Positions 49,064-61,440 of a DNA stretch of 64,000 bases are shown here, piece by piece. This DNA comes from Rotaria sordida. Lineage: Eukaryota > Rotifera > Eurotatoria > Philodinida > Philodinidae. Position numbers and translations under genes: made by a program. A model generated the notes under the pieces. The model saw nothing but the letters and a program-made list of their open reading frames with translations. It was not told the DNA's origin and searched no databases. The first letter of the stretch is position 1. Each line of letters begins with the position of its first letter. The stretch spans positions 62,001 to 126,000 of the forward strand of contig CAJNOL010000009.1 of NCBI GenBank assembly GCA_905250125.1, written 5' to 3'.

Positions 49064-50462
49064 ATTAGAAGACCTCGGGTCTTCTAATATGTTTGTGTGT
49101 GTAAACTGTCTTGAAGATACTTCTATTAATCAGGGGCCTTCTAACGCGACTTTCATAAAAATCTTTTGAAAATTTTTCAAAAAAATCATTTTACATTTTA
49201 TATTGCTGTTTTCACAAAAATTACTTTTTTAAACGCGTGCTTATGAGATTGTATGGTCATTAATCGTTACATGCTTATGTAACGTTTCTCGTGTGGGTGA
49301 CTTGTTCTATGAAAAACGACATAAAAGAAGTGTTGAAGTATATAGGAAAGAAATTTGGATCCACTGTATCTGTCTTCTTCCTCAACATCATGACAGGCAC
49401 GCTAGAACGTCATCAAAGACCGTGAAGGGTAAAGAATGTTTTCTCCTTCCCGCTGTAGACTTCGCTGATACACGATCAAAGACCACACAGCAATAACATT
49501 CGATCAGAATATGTGAATCATTTCTTCTTTGCAATTCTAGAGAATTAAGTAAAGAATAGTAAACCAATGTGTCCCAAAATAAATCGAAATAAAACCATTT
49601 TCATGCGATTAGTAACAACAGCTACATTATGTTTCAAATTTTACTCCCGTAAAGATTGCACTAACAGCTTTTTTTTGGCATCATCGAAACAGCGCTTATT
49701 CGATTAGACTTCTGTGACCGTCTTAAGTTTCGTCTTTCGATTATACGTTTGCATCTGCGGGAGGACTCAGAAATCTATTAAAGTTCTTGAAAACACAGAG
49801 AGATACATATCTGCAATGAAACAATTACAAGTTTCAGATATCGAAAAAATCGATAGAAATTTGTGTAAAAAGTGGGCTGTATGAGTGGCATATTAGTGTG
49901 CTTCTCAGCAGATCGACTTCCTATTCACTCATACTCACCGAAATCGTGCATAAGATTCTAATTAAATTAAAGTGATAATTATAAGTTATTACATCGAATT
50001 CCGATAGTATCTTTAACCAGAATTTTATGACCTCTTATTAGTATACTAAGTCATTTTGATGGCCTTGCCCAAGCACTAATTCGTGCAAAAAATTCGAGTC
50101 TAGTACTTTAACATCTCGAATGCAAAGAGAGCATCGATAAATAATTTTTAAAAAATCTCGATGAACACATGAAGTTTAATATTTAAACTTACTGTTCAAC
50201 TTTTTTTTTAATTAAAACTGGTATAATCTCACTTTAGGATATTAAAAAATATAATTACATGTAGAAAACGATAATGTTCAAGAAGGAGCATGCAGTATCG
50301 AGCTTCTGCTGACTCCCGTCAAATAAATAGGAAGTATATCATAATTATCAGATAAGGCTGAATACCTTGTGCCGGCATAGTTAGATATGAAAACAGAAGA
50401 AAATTCAGGAAAAAGCTTTTAAAAAATTTTCTTGGTAGATTAAAAGACCCGGGTCTTCTAAT
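49064..50462. repeat. Block bounded by two matching palindromes
   Basis: Each boundary is a near-perfect palindrome of 24-25 bp built on TTAGAAGACC/GGGTCTTCTAA: 49064-49088 and 50439-50462. The 1.35 kb between them contains no recognised gene. The 67-codon frame at 49293-49496 has no known motif but is somewhat richer in G and C than its surroundings. It may be a non-autonomous element with palindromic ends. Confidence 0.4.
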
Positions 50463-50507
50463 ACGTTTTTTTAAACATTTTGCCAAAAGGAATCTTCTAT
50501 TATGGGA

Positions 50508-51600
50508 GGTTTAGTAATTATTTCTGAATTAAACTGATATCATTATCATCACAAGCAACATGACAAGATATTTTTTACTTTCACTATCGACTAGACATAT
50601 AATATATGTACAAGCTGATACATTCGTATACATGTCAAGCAGAACGATGAAAATAGAACAAAGAGAAAAAAAAATGTCATTCAGAGAGAGAGAGAGACAC
50701 AGAGAGAACGAAAGATACGTGCTGTTTCTACTAGAAAATATTTTTTAAAAGCTTTGTCTGGAGACTTAGAAGTATGCCTCCGGAAAAATTAGTATATTTT
50801 CTTCACCTTTTAATACTCTTTCGAATGATGTAATTTTTATTGAGTTAGCATAACATCGAAAATTTCGAAGCAATTAATGTAATGAATCAAACAGTAGTAA
50901 CAAATTCTACAATTTTATGATCACTTTACTTCATCAAATTCAAGTTGATTTTATTTTTACTTGCAACTATCGCTTTTCATTAATTTTATGTCGGACATTG
51001 GATCGTTTGCGATACATTAGTTATTTTTCTAGGAGTTATTTTATAATGAAAGGAATACAATAATAATAAAAAGTATGTAGATATTGCAAAAAGTTTTTAT
51101 ATTTTGAATCAATATAAAATTATGACTGAGTTATCACAATTTAATGAGCATATTATTTATTAGAGTAATACCACAATTTTCCATTGATGTCATTGGTAAA
51201 AAAAACAAAAAAGAAAAACTTCATTTGTCTTGAACCGCTGGAAGTTAATGAATCATCAACCAAGAAAGTTTTCTTTCTGACGAAATTAGATTGAAATTTT
51301 CAAGTTCAAACACAAAAAAAATCCATTTACTAAAAATATGTTATTTCTTTGTTTTTTCCATAGTCTTTTCTTATTAGGAACAATACTCGTGAGAAGAATA
51401 ATTTTAATTAATCGCAAAATATCGCGAACTACTCATTTAATTTACAAGCTAATTCCATGATTTTTATATCGTTCAATTCAGCAGATATTTCTATACTCAA
51501 AAATGTAAAAAGAGTTAAATATCTATTTAAAAAATGATTTAGAAAAAAAGGAAATTATTGACACTTCTTAATAAGATGTTCTAATTGAGAACATTCACTG
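50508..51600 (-). mobile_element. Pogo-like repeat copy A (left arm of a long inverted pair)
   Basis: About 1.09 kb that recurs in reverse orientation at 60041-61140 with only scattered differences and small indels. The inner end, read on the minus strand, is CAGTGAATGTTCTCAATTAG directly preceded by TA. This resembles pogo/Tigger termini, which start CAGT next to a TA target. No intact transposase is present. Confidence 0.7.
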
Positions 51601-51715
51601 TACATGTTAAAATGAGAAATACTGATATTGTTAAATTTTCTCCATGAAAAAATTGTATTGAAAAAAAGAATATTAATATACTACATACTTCATTGAAAAT
51701 TGAAGATAGTAGAAC

Positions 51716-54700
51716 ACTCGTTACAGTAATCAATGCCAAGAAAACACCTCAATATTTAAATACCAACATGATTCTTGGTACAATTTATTTTTCATTATCA
51801 AGTTCTATATCACCACTATTATTACGAATGCAACAAACTGTAAACATATATTACACATGATTTTAAATATCGTGTATATCGTGAACGATACACGTCAAGC
51901 GAACAATCATTTGAACAGCTACATCAAAGTGGTCATTATTTAAAACATGAAATAAATGAATCATTTCGACAACTTCCACCACCTGTGATTGAACAGATAA
52001 AAAATTAAGTTGAACATATTACTAATGTACCTAAGAAAAAATAAGTTGAATCAATACTCATTAAATATGGTCAAATTTTTGATACATCTAAAACAACAAT
52101 AATCAATTCAACTGTTAAATATAGCATAGAAGTAAAAAGGACTTGACCTACTGTTCAACGTTCTTACCGAAAGACGTCAACACAAAAAAAAATATTTGCT
52201 AAAATGTATAAACAATCTTATCGTGGTATCATTATCAGACCATCATAATCATTATGGTCGTCACCAGTGGTGCTGCAAAACAAAAAGGACGGTATATGAA
52301 GATTCTGTATTGATTGTAGAAGATTGAATGAGGTAGCAGAAAAAGATAATTATCCATTACCAGAAATACAACAAAATATTCGATGCTCTTAGTGGCGCAA
52401 AATTTTTCTCTAAATTTGACTTGCAAGACAGTTATCATCAAGTACCAATTGATGAAATAGACAAATCCAAAACTGCACTTCAAACAAGAAGCAAATTTTG
52501 GGAATATAATAAACAGTGTAACCTCTCTAATGTGAGCACTATTGGGACCGGTCAAAAGTGCTCAGTTTAAGGAGGTGCTCATTATTGGGGGTTTTTAGGT
52601 CCTTTAATGAAAAGTCTGAATATTCACTTGAGCATGCTTTTCGAGTGTGCAGAGTGATATTATACTTCTTTTCAATAATTTATTCATTCAAATAATAATT
52701 TATTTTCTAAGATAACAACCTTTTACAACACAAAACTAAGCTTTTTTAAAATAACTATCAAGTGTGCTTTGTACAGAAGTTTTTTCCAAGATTATTCTTA
52801 ATTTTTCTTTTTGCTTCATGACATTGATTCGATTCAAAATCATTCAAATATTCTTGTTTACGTTTTAAAATGTTACATACAGCACCAGTTGATATTTTAT
52901 ATTCGGTTCCCAAAGCTCGTTGAGATAAATGACGATCAGAATCTTTTATGAATTCCACTTTTTAAATAGAGGTAAATCGATACGTGGTGACATTATTTGA
53001 TATTAGGAATTATTATTATAAAAATGAGGTAATGTAACACTGAACAACGTTATTTATACTAAGTAATTTTTTTCTTTTAATTACGTCCGATTAGTCTATG
53101 TCGGTCGAGTATGTGGTCTTTGTTTATTTTTAATAAAGCAGACGACATAGAATCATTCTTTTTCTCATTCTATGTGTCAGTTATAGAACATATATTATTC
53201 ATATTGTAGAGGTTGTTATTGTTCATGGGACCAATAAAATGCGCTCACTAACAGAATGAGGAGGTGCTCATAATCGAGAGACTCATTTCCAGCAAAATTC
53301 GCTCGGGCGGCCTACAGAGCGCTCAGTATAAAGAGTTGGTCATTATTGGGAGGTGCTCACATATCGAGGTTATACTGTAATGCTTCAAGGTATTAAAAAT
53401 TGACATCAAATTTTTCAAAGAATTGTTAACAAGTTACTTGGAAAATTACAATGGTATTATGCATTATCTTACCATGATGATATAATCATTTATTTCAAAT
53501 CAATTGAGGAACATTCACACTATTTAGAATAAATTTTATCATTATTCCATCACGCAAACATTCATCTGAACCTAACTAAATGTGAATTTGTACAATGACA
53601 AATTAAATTTTTGAGTCACATGGTTAATGAAAAAGGTATTACACCATGTCCAGAAAAAGTAATTGTTATTAATGATAAATCGGTATCAAATAATATAAAA
53701 GCACCACCATCTTTCTTCAAAGTGGCAGAATATGACTGGAATCATATAACTAATTTCTCCACATTAGCCCAATCATTATTCAATTTAACAGAGAAAAATG
53801 CAAAATTCATATGGGGTGATGAACAACAAAATGCATTCGATAGAACTCAACAATTATTAATATCAAAACTACTGCTTCAATTTCCTGATTCAAACCTACC
53901 ATATATTATTCAGGTAGACGCATCTAATTAGGATATTGGTGCAGTATTGATGCAAAAAACTGACAATAGGTGAGCAACCAGTTGCATATATATTCCGAAA
54001 GTTAAACAAACAACAACAGCAAAATTGAAATGCAACTAAGAAGGAATGTTTTGCTATTATTTTATCAATACGGAAATGGAATCATTACGTCGCAGATCGA
54101 GATTTTATTGTCCGAACAGACTATCATCCATAATGTTGGTTGAGTTACAAATACAACAATAACTCAAAATCTAATCGATGGAAAATGATACTTCAAAATT
54201 AAACATTTAAAATTGAACATGTTAAAAGACATAAAAATTGTGTTGCTAATTGTCTTTCTCGTTGCCCAGTTAATCTACCATCTGATGATGAAATCTAACA
54301 ACGTTCAATTTCAATTCAAACAGAAATACAACCATTAATTGTCGGTGCAGTTACAACTCGTACCATGACTCATCAGCAACAGTTATTACGAAACAATTAC
54401 AGCCACCTCAATAACAACTCCATCTGCTCAAAAATTAAATCCATTAAAAATAACTAATTAAATTACTATTTTTATAAACGAATAATTGGAAAATTATCAA
54501 CAGCAAGACAAATCCATCAAGAAAATCATAGAATATATTCACAGAAAAACCCATTTAAAAATGAATAGTACAATAAAAACTATATATAAAGTCGCAATGC
54601 CAATAGATTTCAGGGAATTATAGATGTACCCGTGGTGCCAAAAACTAAAGCTAAAAATATATGATTGGCTTATCATAATTCATTAATGAATGGTGTATAT

Positions 54701-55610
54701 TTTGGCAAAGATTGAACATATCGTAAGATTCATGATCATTATTATTGGCAAAGAATTTATGAAAGAGTTCGATCAATTCAACTGAAATTGTACAGGAACG
54801 TTTGGCGATAGAGTTCATAGATCCAATAACATCATCATCTTCAATAGGAAATGAATATATATTAGTTATTACTGATTTATTATCCAACTATGTTATTATA
54901 AAAGATACACATGATAATTTAGCTTTACCTGTATCACAAGTATCAGTAGAAGAAGTGATATTTAAATATAGAACTCTATAGTAGATATTAATTGATAATA
55001 GTACACATCTCATCGCTAAATTATTTAATGCTATTATGTCTTTATGTGGTGTTTGTCATATATTTACCACACCTTATAATTCTCAATCAAATGATGTTTG
55101 TGAACTATTTAATGTATCAATATGTAACAATAAAAGAATCGATTGGCATGAACAATTATTGAAAGTGATATTTGTATATAAAACCAGCCGTCATGTTAGT
55201 ATAAAATGAACCTCCTTTGAAGTGATATTTGGATGATGATATAAATTACTCTTTAACTTACCAAAAGAAACAACAACAATCATCGAGCCTCGTCAATATG
55301 TAAAACAACTAAAAGAACATTTGCAAATGGCTCATACGAATGTTGAGTTCAATCACAAAAACAATGAAAGCAACATTATGATGCTAATGGAATGAATGAA
55401 GTTTATTGAATTGGAGATTTTGTTTATATTGAACAGCTGAGATTAAACCACAAAGTAGCATCAAAGCATTCTAGTCTACATCAAATAATTCAACAGCTAA
55501 ACAACTCCATATATCGTGTGCCAAATTCAAATCATTTACACGAAAATATCAACATACACATTAATCGAACATATCTATATTATCAATCTACACAAAATTA
55601 ATAAATGCAT
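51716..55610 (+). mobile_element. Decayed Ty3/gypsy LTR retrotransposon (pol remnants)
   Basis: Fragments of a pol polyprotein run left to right, broken by many stops and shifts. Reverse transcriptase: a SSPVVLQNKKDG-type motif at about 52250, NYPLPEI, ALSGAKFFSKFDL, and after an insertion the catalytic box YHDD near 53470. RNase H: IQVDASN near 53910. Integrase: TDLLSNY near 54865, and NSTHLIAKLFNAI followed by TTPYNSQSND near 55000-55090. No gag and no long terminal repeats were found, so both boundaries are approximate. The copy is non-functional. It is interrupted by a DNA transposon at 52514-53377. Confidence 0.85.
52514..53377 (-). mobile_element. Pogo/Tigger-like DNA transposon fragment nested in the retroelement
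   Basis: An 864-bp insertion with inverted ends: the left reads CAGTGTAACCTCTCTAATGT, and the reversed right reads CAGTATAACCTCGATATGTG. Both continue into GAGCAC. TA follows the right end; the left target has drifted. Minus-strand codons at 52958-52758 encode a CENP-B/pogo type helix-turn-helix with SQRALGTEYKISTGAVCNIL. The DDE catalytic domain is missing, so it is a deletion derivative. It splits the reverse transcriptase just before the YHDD box, hence it is younger than the retroelement. Confidence 0.75.
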
Positions 55611-55842
55611 ACATATATATATATATGTGCAATGGTTGTTCAGATAATAAATAGGTCAATAAAGAGTAATCTATATTCCTTACGTTATTAACAAAATTCT
55701 CTTTTACTTTAGACTTATGATACAATTATTTTATTTGATACAAATATTTTTTTTCATCTATTTCTTTTTAACGTTATGTTAGATAAATTTTCTTATAAAT
55801 CCTGATATGTCCGATTTTAATCAGCATAGAGATAGCCTTAAA

Positions 55843-56930
55843 GGGTGCTCTAACAAATGCGAATTTATTTTATTTCTTCCTCGTCTTCTTCGTCGTTCTT
55901 GCGCATATATGTACGTCTTTCTCTTCTACTACAAATCCCTTCTCGAAATATTTAGGGCAATCTTTTTTTTCTGTTTCTCTCTCTTTCTCTTACTCTTGTC
56001 AATGTGGACGTGTCTTAAGTGATGAATAATAGCTAAAATTTTCTTAATAAATCAGTGTTTGAGTTATTGGAAAAAAAAAGAACTTTCTTCTTTTTTCTGA
56101 ATTTTTGCTATAGAAAATGGTCTCTATAACAGTGATCAATTTCTAGAAATATTAGATGATGATTACTTGTATGAAAAAAAGAAAAGCAATATGAATGTCA
56201 TGAATGAATGGAAAAGAAATGTTTTCGTTATGATTATTAAGTGCAATCATGGTCTTGTTATCATTCTCTATACTGTTTTGCATCTCTTGATTTTCTTATT
56301 GATTTATTCTATCATTAATAGAATTTTGTTGTGCATCATGTTAATTTGTTGTACTTTGCTAGTATAGGTGCTGGATGTTGATATACAATTCACATATCCA
56401 TAGTTCGCACACTAATATGAACAATTGTATTGTTAATTATTTTAAAAATAAATATGAACTAATGAAAGTCATAGTCAACAAGAAGAACTTTATAGAGAGA
56501 CGTCACGAACATCCATCGTTCGAATGATGAAAGGCTCAATTTTTGCTAAATCGTGAACATAACAAATCAAAGTCTCTGACTCACATCAAGTGATTTATTT
56601 TCACCTTGAAGGTTGATCAGGTATTATATTTCATATATTATCTTGTATTTGCTTAGGCTATGCTTCAATAATCATGTTGCATAAAAGTTACCTTATTCGT
56701 GCACTAGGAGGTCGAAAAAATATTGCACTTTTTCAAATTATATTTAGAGCCAGTTATAGTGTGTGGGCAAGTCATGTAAAAGTGAGTGTATTTGCCCTGA
56801 AAAAATGAATCAAAATACGAGGGACTTATGCACTTTTCTATTGCGCCAAAAAATTCATTTCGTATATAAATGCAATGCAGTGTCTTTTTTTCTGTATAAA
56901 CAAACAAAGTATTAACGTACACATAGATCG
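55843..56930 (+). repeat. Direct repeat copy 1, 5' flank of the peptidase gene
   Basis: About 1.1 kb that is repeated in the same orientation at 59003-60040. The copies start at GCTCTAACAAATGC-type sequence and end around GTATTAACGTAC. Copy 1 has an extra ~40 bases near 56050-56090. Its last 100 bases hold the TATA box of the peptidase gene. Confidence 0.8.
56863..56870 (+). promoter_or_regulatory. TATA box of the M35 peptidase gene
   Basis: TATATAAA lies 78 bases before the ATG at 56948. In the downstream repeat the same position reads TAGATAAA, so the box is damaged there. Confidence 0.55.
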
Positions 56931-56947
56931 CAAAACTCTGAATAGCT

Positions 56948-58027
56948 ATGAAACAACAACATATTATTTTATTGATGATAATTGCCATGATGGTAATTAA
57001 TATCTATGGAAAGGGTTTGGAAGTTACAATAAATCCAGGTGTCCTGAGAGTTGATAAAAAGCAGAATGTTGTAGTGAAAGTGGAATATAGCAACCCAACT
57101 GATCAAACAATATCGATTTGTAATTGGTGCTTGCAAGGCAATGACTTAGATGCTTCATTATTTAAAGTAACCTGTAACGGTATTCCCGTTGTATATACTG
57201 GTCCAATGGTCAAACGACTTCAGCTAACGAAAGAAGATACAACCCCTCTAGTACCTGGCAAAACTATAGTCATTGACACTATAATATCATCAGTATACGA
57301 TATGACCAAGACTGGCAGTTATTCAATCCAATTTTATATGAGAACTGAAAGTATTGTCTTCCAGCAAGCTCAGACATTGAAGACTAATCTTGTCAATCCC
57401 GTTGATAAACCTCCATCCGATACAACGTCGAATTATATTCAAGTGTTTATCGAAGGTCGTCCTAATGTCCAGCGTGAACCAAATAACATTATGAATGTAC
57501 GTAAAAGAGCAGCCAGTGTTTCTTATGTTTCTTGTACCTCAATGCAGCAATCCCAGATTACCACAGCGGTCCTTGGGGCTTTTAACTATTCCAGTGGTTC
57601 TTTGAATTATTTAACTAACACGGCACCTAATGGAACACCGCGCTATACGACTTGGTTTGGTTCATTTACGCCGACTAATTGGGATACGGTGAAGACACAC
57701 TTCCAAAGTATCACAAACGCCTTGGGTTCGGCGTCTATGAAGTTCGATTGTAGCTGCAAAAAGAAAGTCTATGCCTATGTTTACCCGAACAAGCCGTACG
57801 AGATCTTCTTATGTCGTGTGTTCTGGGACGCCCCAATGAACGGTACTGACTCGAAGGCTGGCACAATCATTCACGAAACCTCACATTTCACAGTTACCGC
57901 TAAAACGGACGATTTTGCATATGGTCAAACAGCCTGCAAAAGTCTAGCTTTGAGTAATCCGTCGAAAGCAATCATGAACGCTGACAGCCATGAATATTTT
58001 GCCGAGAACACTCCTGGGCTCCCGTGA
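56948..58027 (+). CDS. Secreted M35 lysine-specific metalloendopeptidase precursor, probable horizontal acquisition
   Basis: Zinc endopeptidase of the aspzincin family (peptidyl-Lys type). Intronless, 359 residues. A signal peptide covers about 1-21. A beta-rich propeptide runs to a dibasic RKR at 185-187, and the mature catalytic domain is about 170 residues, the size of the fungal enzymes. Zinc ligands are H309 and H313 in HETSH, with D322 in the following KTDDFAYG, where the family has GTxDxxYG; the first Gly is Lys here. RYTTWFGSF, AYVYPN and NADSHEYF are family hallmarks, and four Cys in the mature part can form the two usual disulfides. Codons ending in G or C are much more frequent than in neighbouring genes. 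The family is known mainly from fungi and bacteria. The gene is intact, has its own TATA box and sits in a transposon-rich island. Confidence 0.92.
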   Translation: MKQQHIILLMIIAMMVINIYGKGLEVTINPGVLRVDKKQNVVVKVEYSNPTDQTISICNWCLQGNDLDASLFKVTCNGIPVVYTGPMVKRLQLTKEDTTPLVPGKTIVIDTIISSVYDMTKTGSYSIQFYMRTESIVFQQAQTLKTNLVNPVDKPPSDTTSNYIQVFIEGRPNVQREPNNIMNVRKRAASVSYVSCTSMQQSQITTAVLGAFNYSSGSLNYLTNTAPNGTPRYTTWFGSFTPTNWDTVKTHFQSITNALGSASMKFDCSCKKKVYAYVYPNKPYEIFLCRVFWDAPMNGTDSKAGTIIHETSHFTVTAKTDDFAYGQTACKSLALSNPSKAIMNADSHEYFAENTPGLP

Positions 58028-59002
58028 CGGACTACAGTCGATTCGAACTGAACTAATAAGTATTTTTGTGTAACTAATGTTTACAATGTGATATGCTATT
58101 TATTTCCTATCCTACAAAGAACTTCTCATTTTAATTTTCTTTTTTTTTCTGTTAAAAATTTGAGGATAAATAGGATACGTTTTTCAGTATCTATAGATTT
58201 TTGAATCATTTAACAGAATTTTCATTTTTGATTTTTTTCATGACATTTTATTTATTGCTTAATAAACAGTTTCATTAATAACTAAATAAGATCGAGTTTT
58301 TATGTGAAGGTTTCGACAGTTCTGCTATCAATATGGATACATCCGATGTTGATTCACAAGGCAAAGCATTGCTTAAAGAACGAAAAAAGCGAACGTCTAT
58401 TTGTTTCTTCTAAGCAGAAGCCTTGCCAATGTCTGTACAATGGACAGAATCAGTATTATGAGCGCTCATATCACTGATCATCTGCCTCAATGGTAGTGTA
58501 TCAACTATTACTTCGTCTTCAATTTTGTTTTTTTTTGTTGTACTCTCTACCGATATAATAAGAGTGGTACCGAGCAAACAATTCTATTTACTGCAGGTTA
58601 ATTCGCAGCAATGATAAAGAACTCTCTTACTAATAATCGATATTTTTTTTGTATCTTTCTAGATGACTTTCCAATTCACCAGATGATTTGATGATTATTA
58701 TTAAGTTCACGTTTTTAAGAGCACATTACATCAAATTTTACTGTTCTCTTACAGTTTCAAAATGTTCTTCTTTAATATAATATTGCACTTTTTTTTAATT
58801 TTTATCCCCTCTACGTAAATTAACTGAACTAAATGTTGAAGTTGATGCTTGTGAAGATTTAGATATTTCATTTTTTAGATTAGCATCATGTCCATAGAAT
58901 GTCCTGGATACACCTCATATGCTTTTACCAATGTATTAAGCTTTACAACCAGATTGATTGATTTTATAAATGATGTTAGATAGAAATTCTTAACAAATTG
59001 TG
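58028..59002. other. 3' flank of the peptidase gene
   Basis: Non-coding. It contains an AATAAA hexamer at about 58260. It ends where the second repeat of the 5' flank begins, so it is the 3' part of a duplicated unit of about 3.16 kb. Confidence 0.55.
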
Positions 59003-60040
59003 TGAGAGAGCACTCTAACAAATGCCAATTTATTTTATTTCTTCATTCTCTTCTTTGTCGTTCTTGCGCATATATGTATGTCTTTCTTTTCTACTACATA
59101 TCCCTTATCTAAATATCTAGATCAATCTTTTTTTTTGTTTCTCTTTCTTTCTCTCACTCTTGTTAATGTCGATGTGTCTTGGGTGATGAATGATGGCTAA
59201 AATTTTCTTCTTTTTTCTGAATTTTTGCTATAGAAAATGGTCTCTATAACAGTGATCAATTTCTAGAAATATTAAATGATAATTACTTGTATGAAAAAAA
59301 GAAAAGCAATATGGATCTCATGAATGAATGAAAAAGAAATGTTTTCGTTATGATTATTAAGTGCAATCATGGTCTTGTTATCATTCTCTATACTGTTTGG
59401 TATCTCTTGATTTTCTTATTGATTTATTCTATCATTAAATAGAATTTTGTTGTTCATCATGTTAATTTGTTGTACTTTGCTAGTATAGGTGCTGGATGTT
59501 GATATACAATTCACATATCCATAGTTCGCACACTAATTTGAACAGTTGTATCGTTAATTATTTTAAAAATAAATATGAACTAATAAAAATCATAGTCAAT
59601 AAGAAGAACGTTATAGAGAGACGTCACGAACATCCATCGTTCGAATGATGAAAGGCTCAATTTTTGCTAAATCGTGAACATAACAAATCAAAGTCTCTGA
59701 CTCACATCAAGTGATTTATTTTCACCTTGAAGCTTGATCAGGCATTATATTTCATATATTATCTTGTATTTGCTTAGGCTATGCTTCAATAATCATGTTG
59801 CATAAAAGTGACCTTATTCCTGCACTAGGAGGTCGAAAAAATATTGCACTTTTTCGGATTATTTTTTAAGTGTACTCATATTATGTCAGCTAGTTATGTA
59901 AAAGTCGTTGCATGTGTCCTGAAAAAAACAAACCAAAGTACGACAGATATCTGTACTTTTCTATTGCGTTCAAATTCATTTCGTAGATAAATGTAGTGCA
60001 GTGTCTTTTTTTCTGTATAAACAAACAATGCATTAACGTA
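59003..60040 (+). repeat. Direct repeat copy 2, orphan 5' flank without its gene
   Basis: Collinear with 55843-56930, including the GCACTAGGAGGTCGAAAAAA block and the stretch TCTGTATAAACAAACAA. It breaks off at CATTAACGTA, about 15-20 bases before where a peptidase ATG would be expected. The pogo-like copy B starts exactly there, so the second coding copy is lost or displaced. Confidence 0.75.
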
Positions 60041-61440
60041 CAGTCAATGTTTCTAATTCGAACAGTTTCTCAGAGGTGTCAATAACTTTCTTTTTTTTTC
60101 TAAACTATTTTTTTTATAAATATTTAAATCTTTTTACATTTTTGAGTATAGAAATGTCTGTTGAATTTAATGATGTAAAAATCATGGAATTAGCTTGTAA
60201 ATTAAATGAGTAGTTCGCGATATTTTGCGATTAATTGAAATTATTCTTCTCACGAGTATTGTTCCTAATAAGCACAGACTATGGAAAAAACATAAAGAAA
60301 TAACATATTTTTAGTAGATGGATTTTTTTTGTGTTTGAACTTGAAAATTTCAATGTGATTCCGTTAGAAAAAAAGTTTCTTGATTGATGATTCATTAACT
60401 TCCAGCGGTTCAAGACAAATGAAGTTTTTCTTTTTTGTTTTTTTTTACTAATGACATCAATGGAAAATTGTGGTATTACTCTAATAAATAATATGCTCAT
60501 TAAATTGTTATAACTCAGTCATTATTTCATATTGATTCAAAATATAAAAGCTTTTTGCAATATCTACATATTTTTTATTATTATTGTATTCCTTTCATTA
60601 TAAAATAACTCCTAGAAAAATAACTAAAGTATCGCAAACAATCCAATGTCCGACATAACATTAATGAAAGGCGATAGTTGCAAGTAAAAATAAAATCAAC
60701 TTGAATTTGATGAAGTAAAGTGATCATAAAATTGTAGAATTTGTTACTACTGTTTGATTCATTACATTAATTGCTTCGAAATTTTCGATGTCATGCTAAC
60801 TCAATAAAAATTACATCATTCGAAAGAGTATTAAAAGATGAAGAAAATATACTAATTTTTCCGGAGGCATACTTCTAAGTCTCCAGCCAAAATTTTTAAA
60901 ATATATTTTTCAGTAGAAACAACACGTATGTTTCGTTCTCTCTATGTCTCTCTCTCTCTGAATGACCTATTTTTTTCTCTTTATTTTATTTTCATCGTTC
61001 TGCTTGATATGTATATACATGTATCAGCTTGTACATATATTATATGTCTAGCCGATAGCAAAAGTAAAAAAAAAATCTTGTCATGCTGCTTGTAATGATG
61101 ATGATATCTTTGTTTAATTCAGACATAATTACTAATTTAAAAAATCCTTCTGAATAAAAATAAGATACTTATGGAATCATATTTAATTATTATTGCGAGA
61201 GAAATATTTATTTGAAAACTGAATATTTGAAACCTTATTTATGGTTCAAAAATTATTATTGAATTTCTGATCACTTTGTTTTCTTTATTGATTCAGAAGA
61301 TCCATTTTTTTGTTATTACTTCTATTGAAATAGATAATCAATGAATACCATGTTTGGAGTAGTCAAGATCAATAAGTTTTCTTTTTCGTCTCTCAATCAT
61401 TAGTGTAAATATTTGATGAGAGATTCTATTGAAAAGAGCA
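60041..61440 (+). mobile_element. Pogo-like repeat copy B (right arm of the inverted pair)
   Basis: It begins CAGTCAATGTTTCTAATTCG immediately after TA, and 60041-61140 is the reverse complement of 50508-51600. Bases up to about 61440 are matched again, inverted, at about 62380-63057, so the element is longer than the left copy shows. No intact transposase; a short Met-initiated frame near 60154 stops after about 19 codons. Confidence 0.65.

Noticed and set aside
56167-56367. 66-codon hydrophobic frame in direct repeat 1
   Set aside because: The matching frame in repeat 2 is disrupted by an indel and a stop, and it has no Cys or motif pattern of a known protein.
50508-61140. The inverted arms as terminal repeats of a Maverick/Polinton or DIRS element
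   Set aside because: No polymerase B, packaging ATPase, capsid or tyrosine recombinase frame lies between the arms; the contents are a gypsy remnant and a peptidase. The CAGT/TA ends fit pogo-like copies better.
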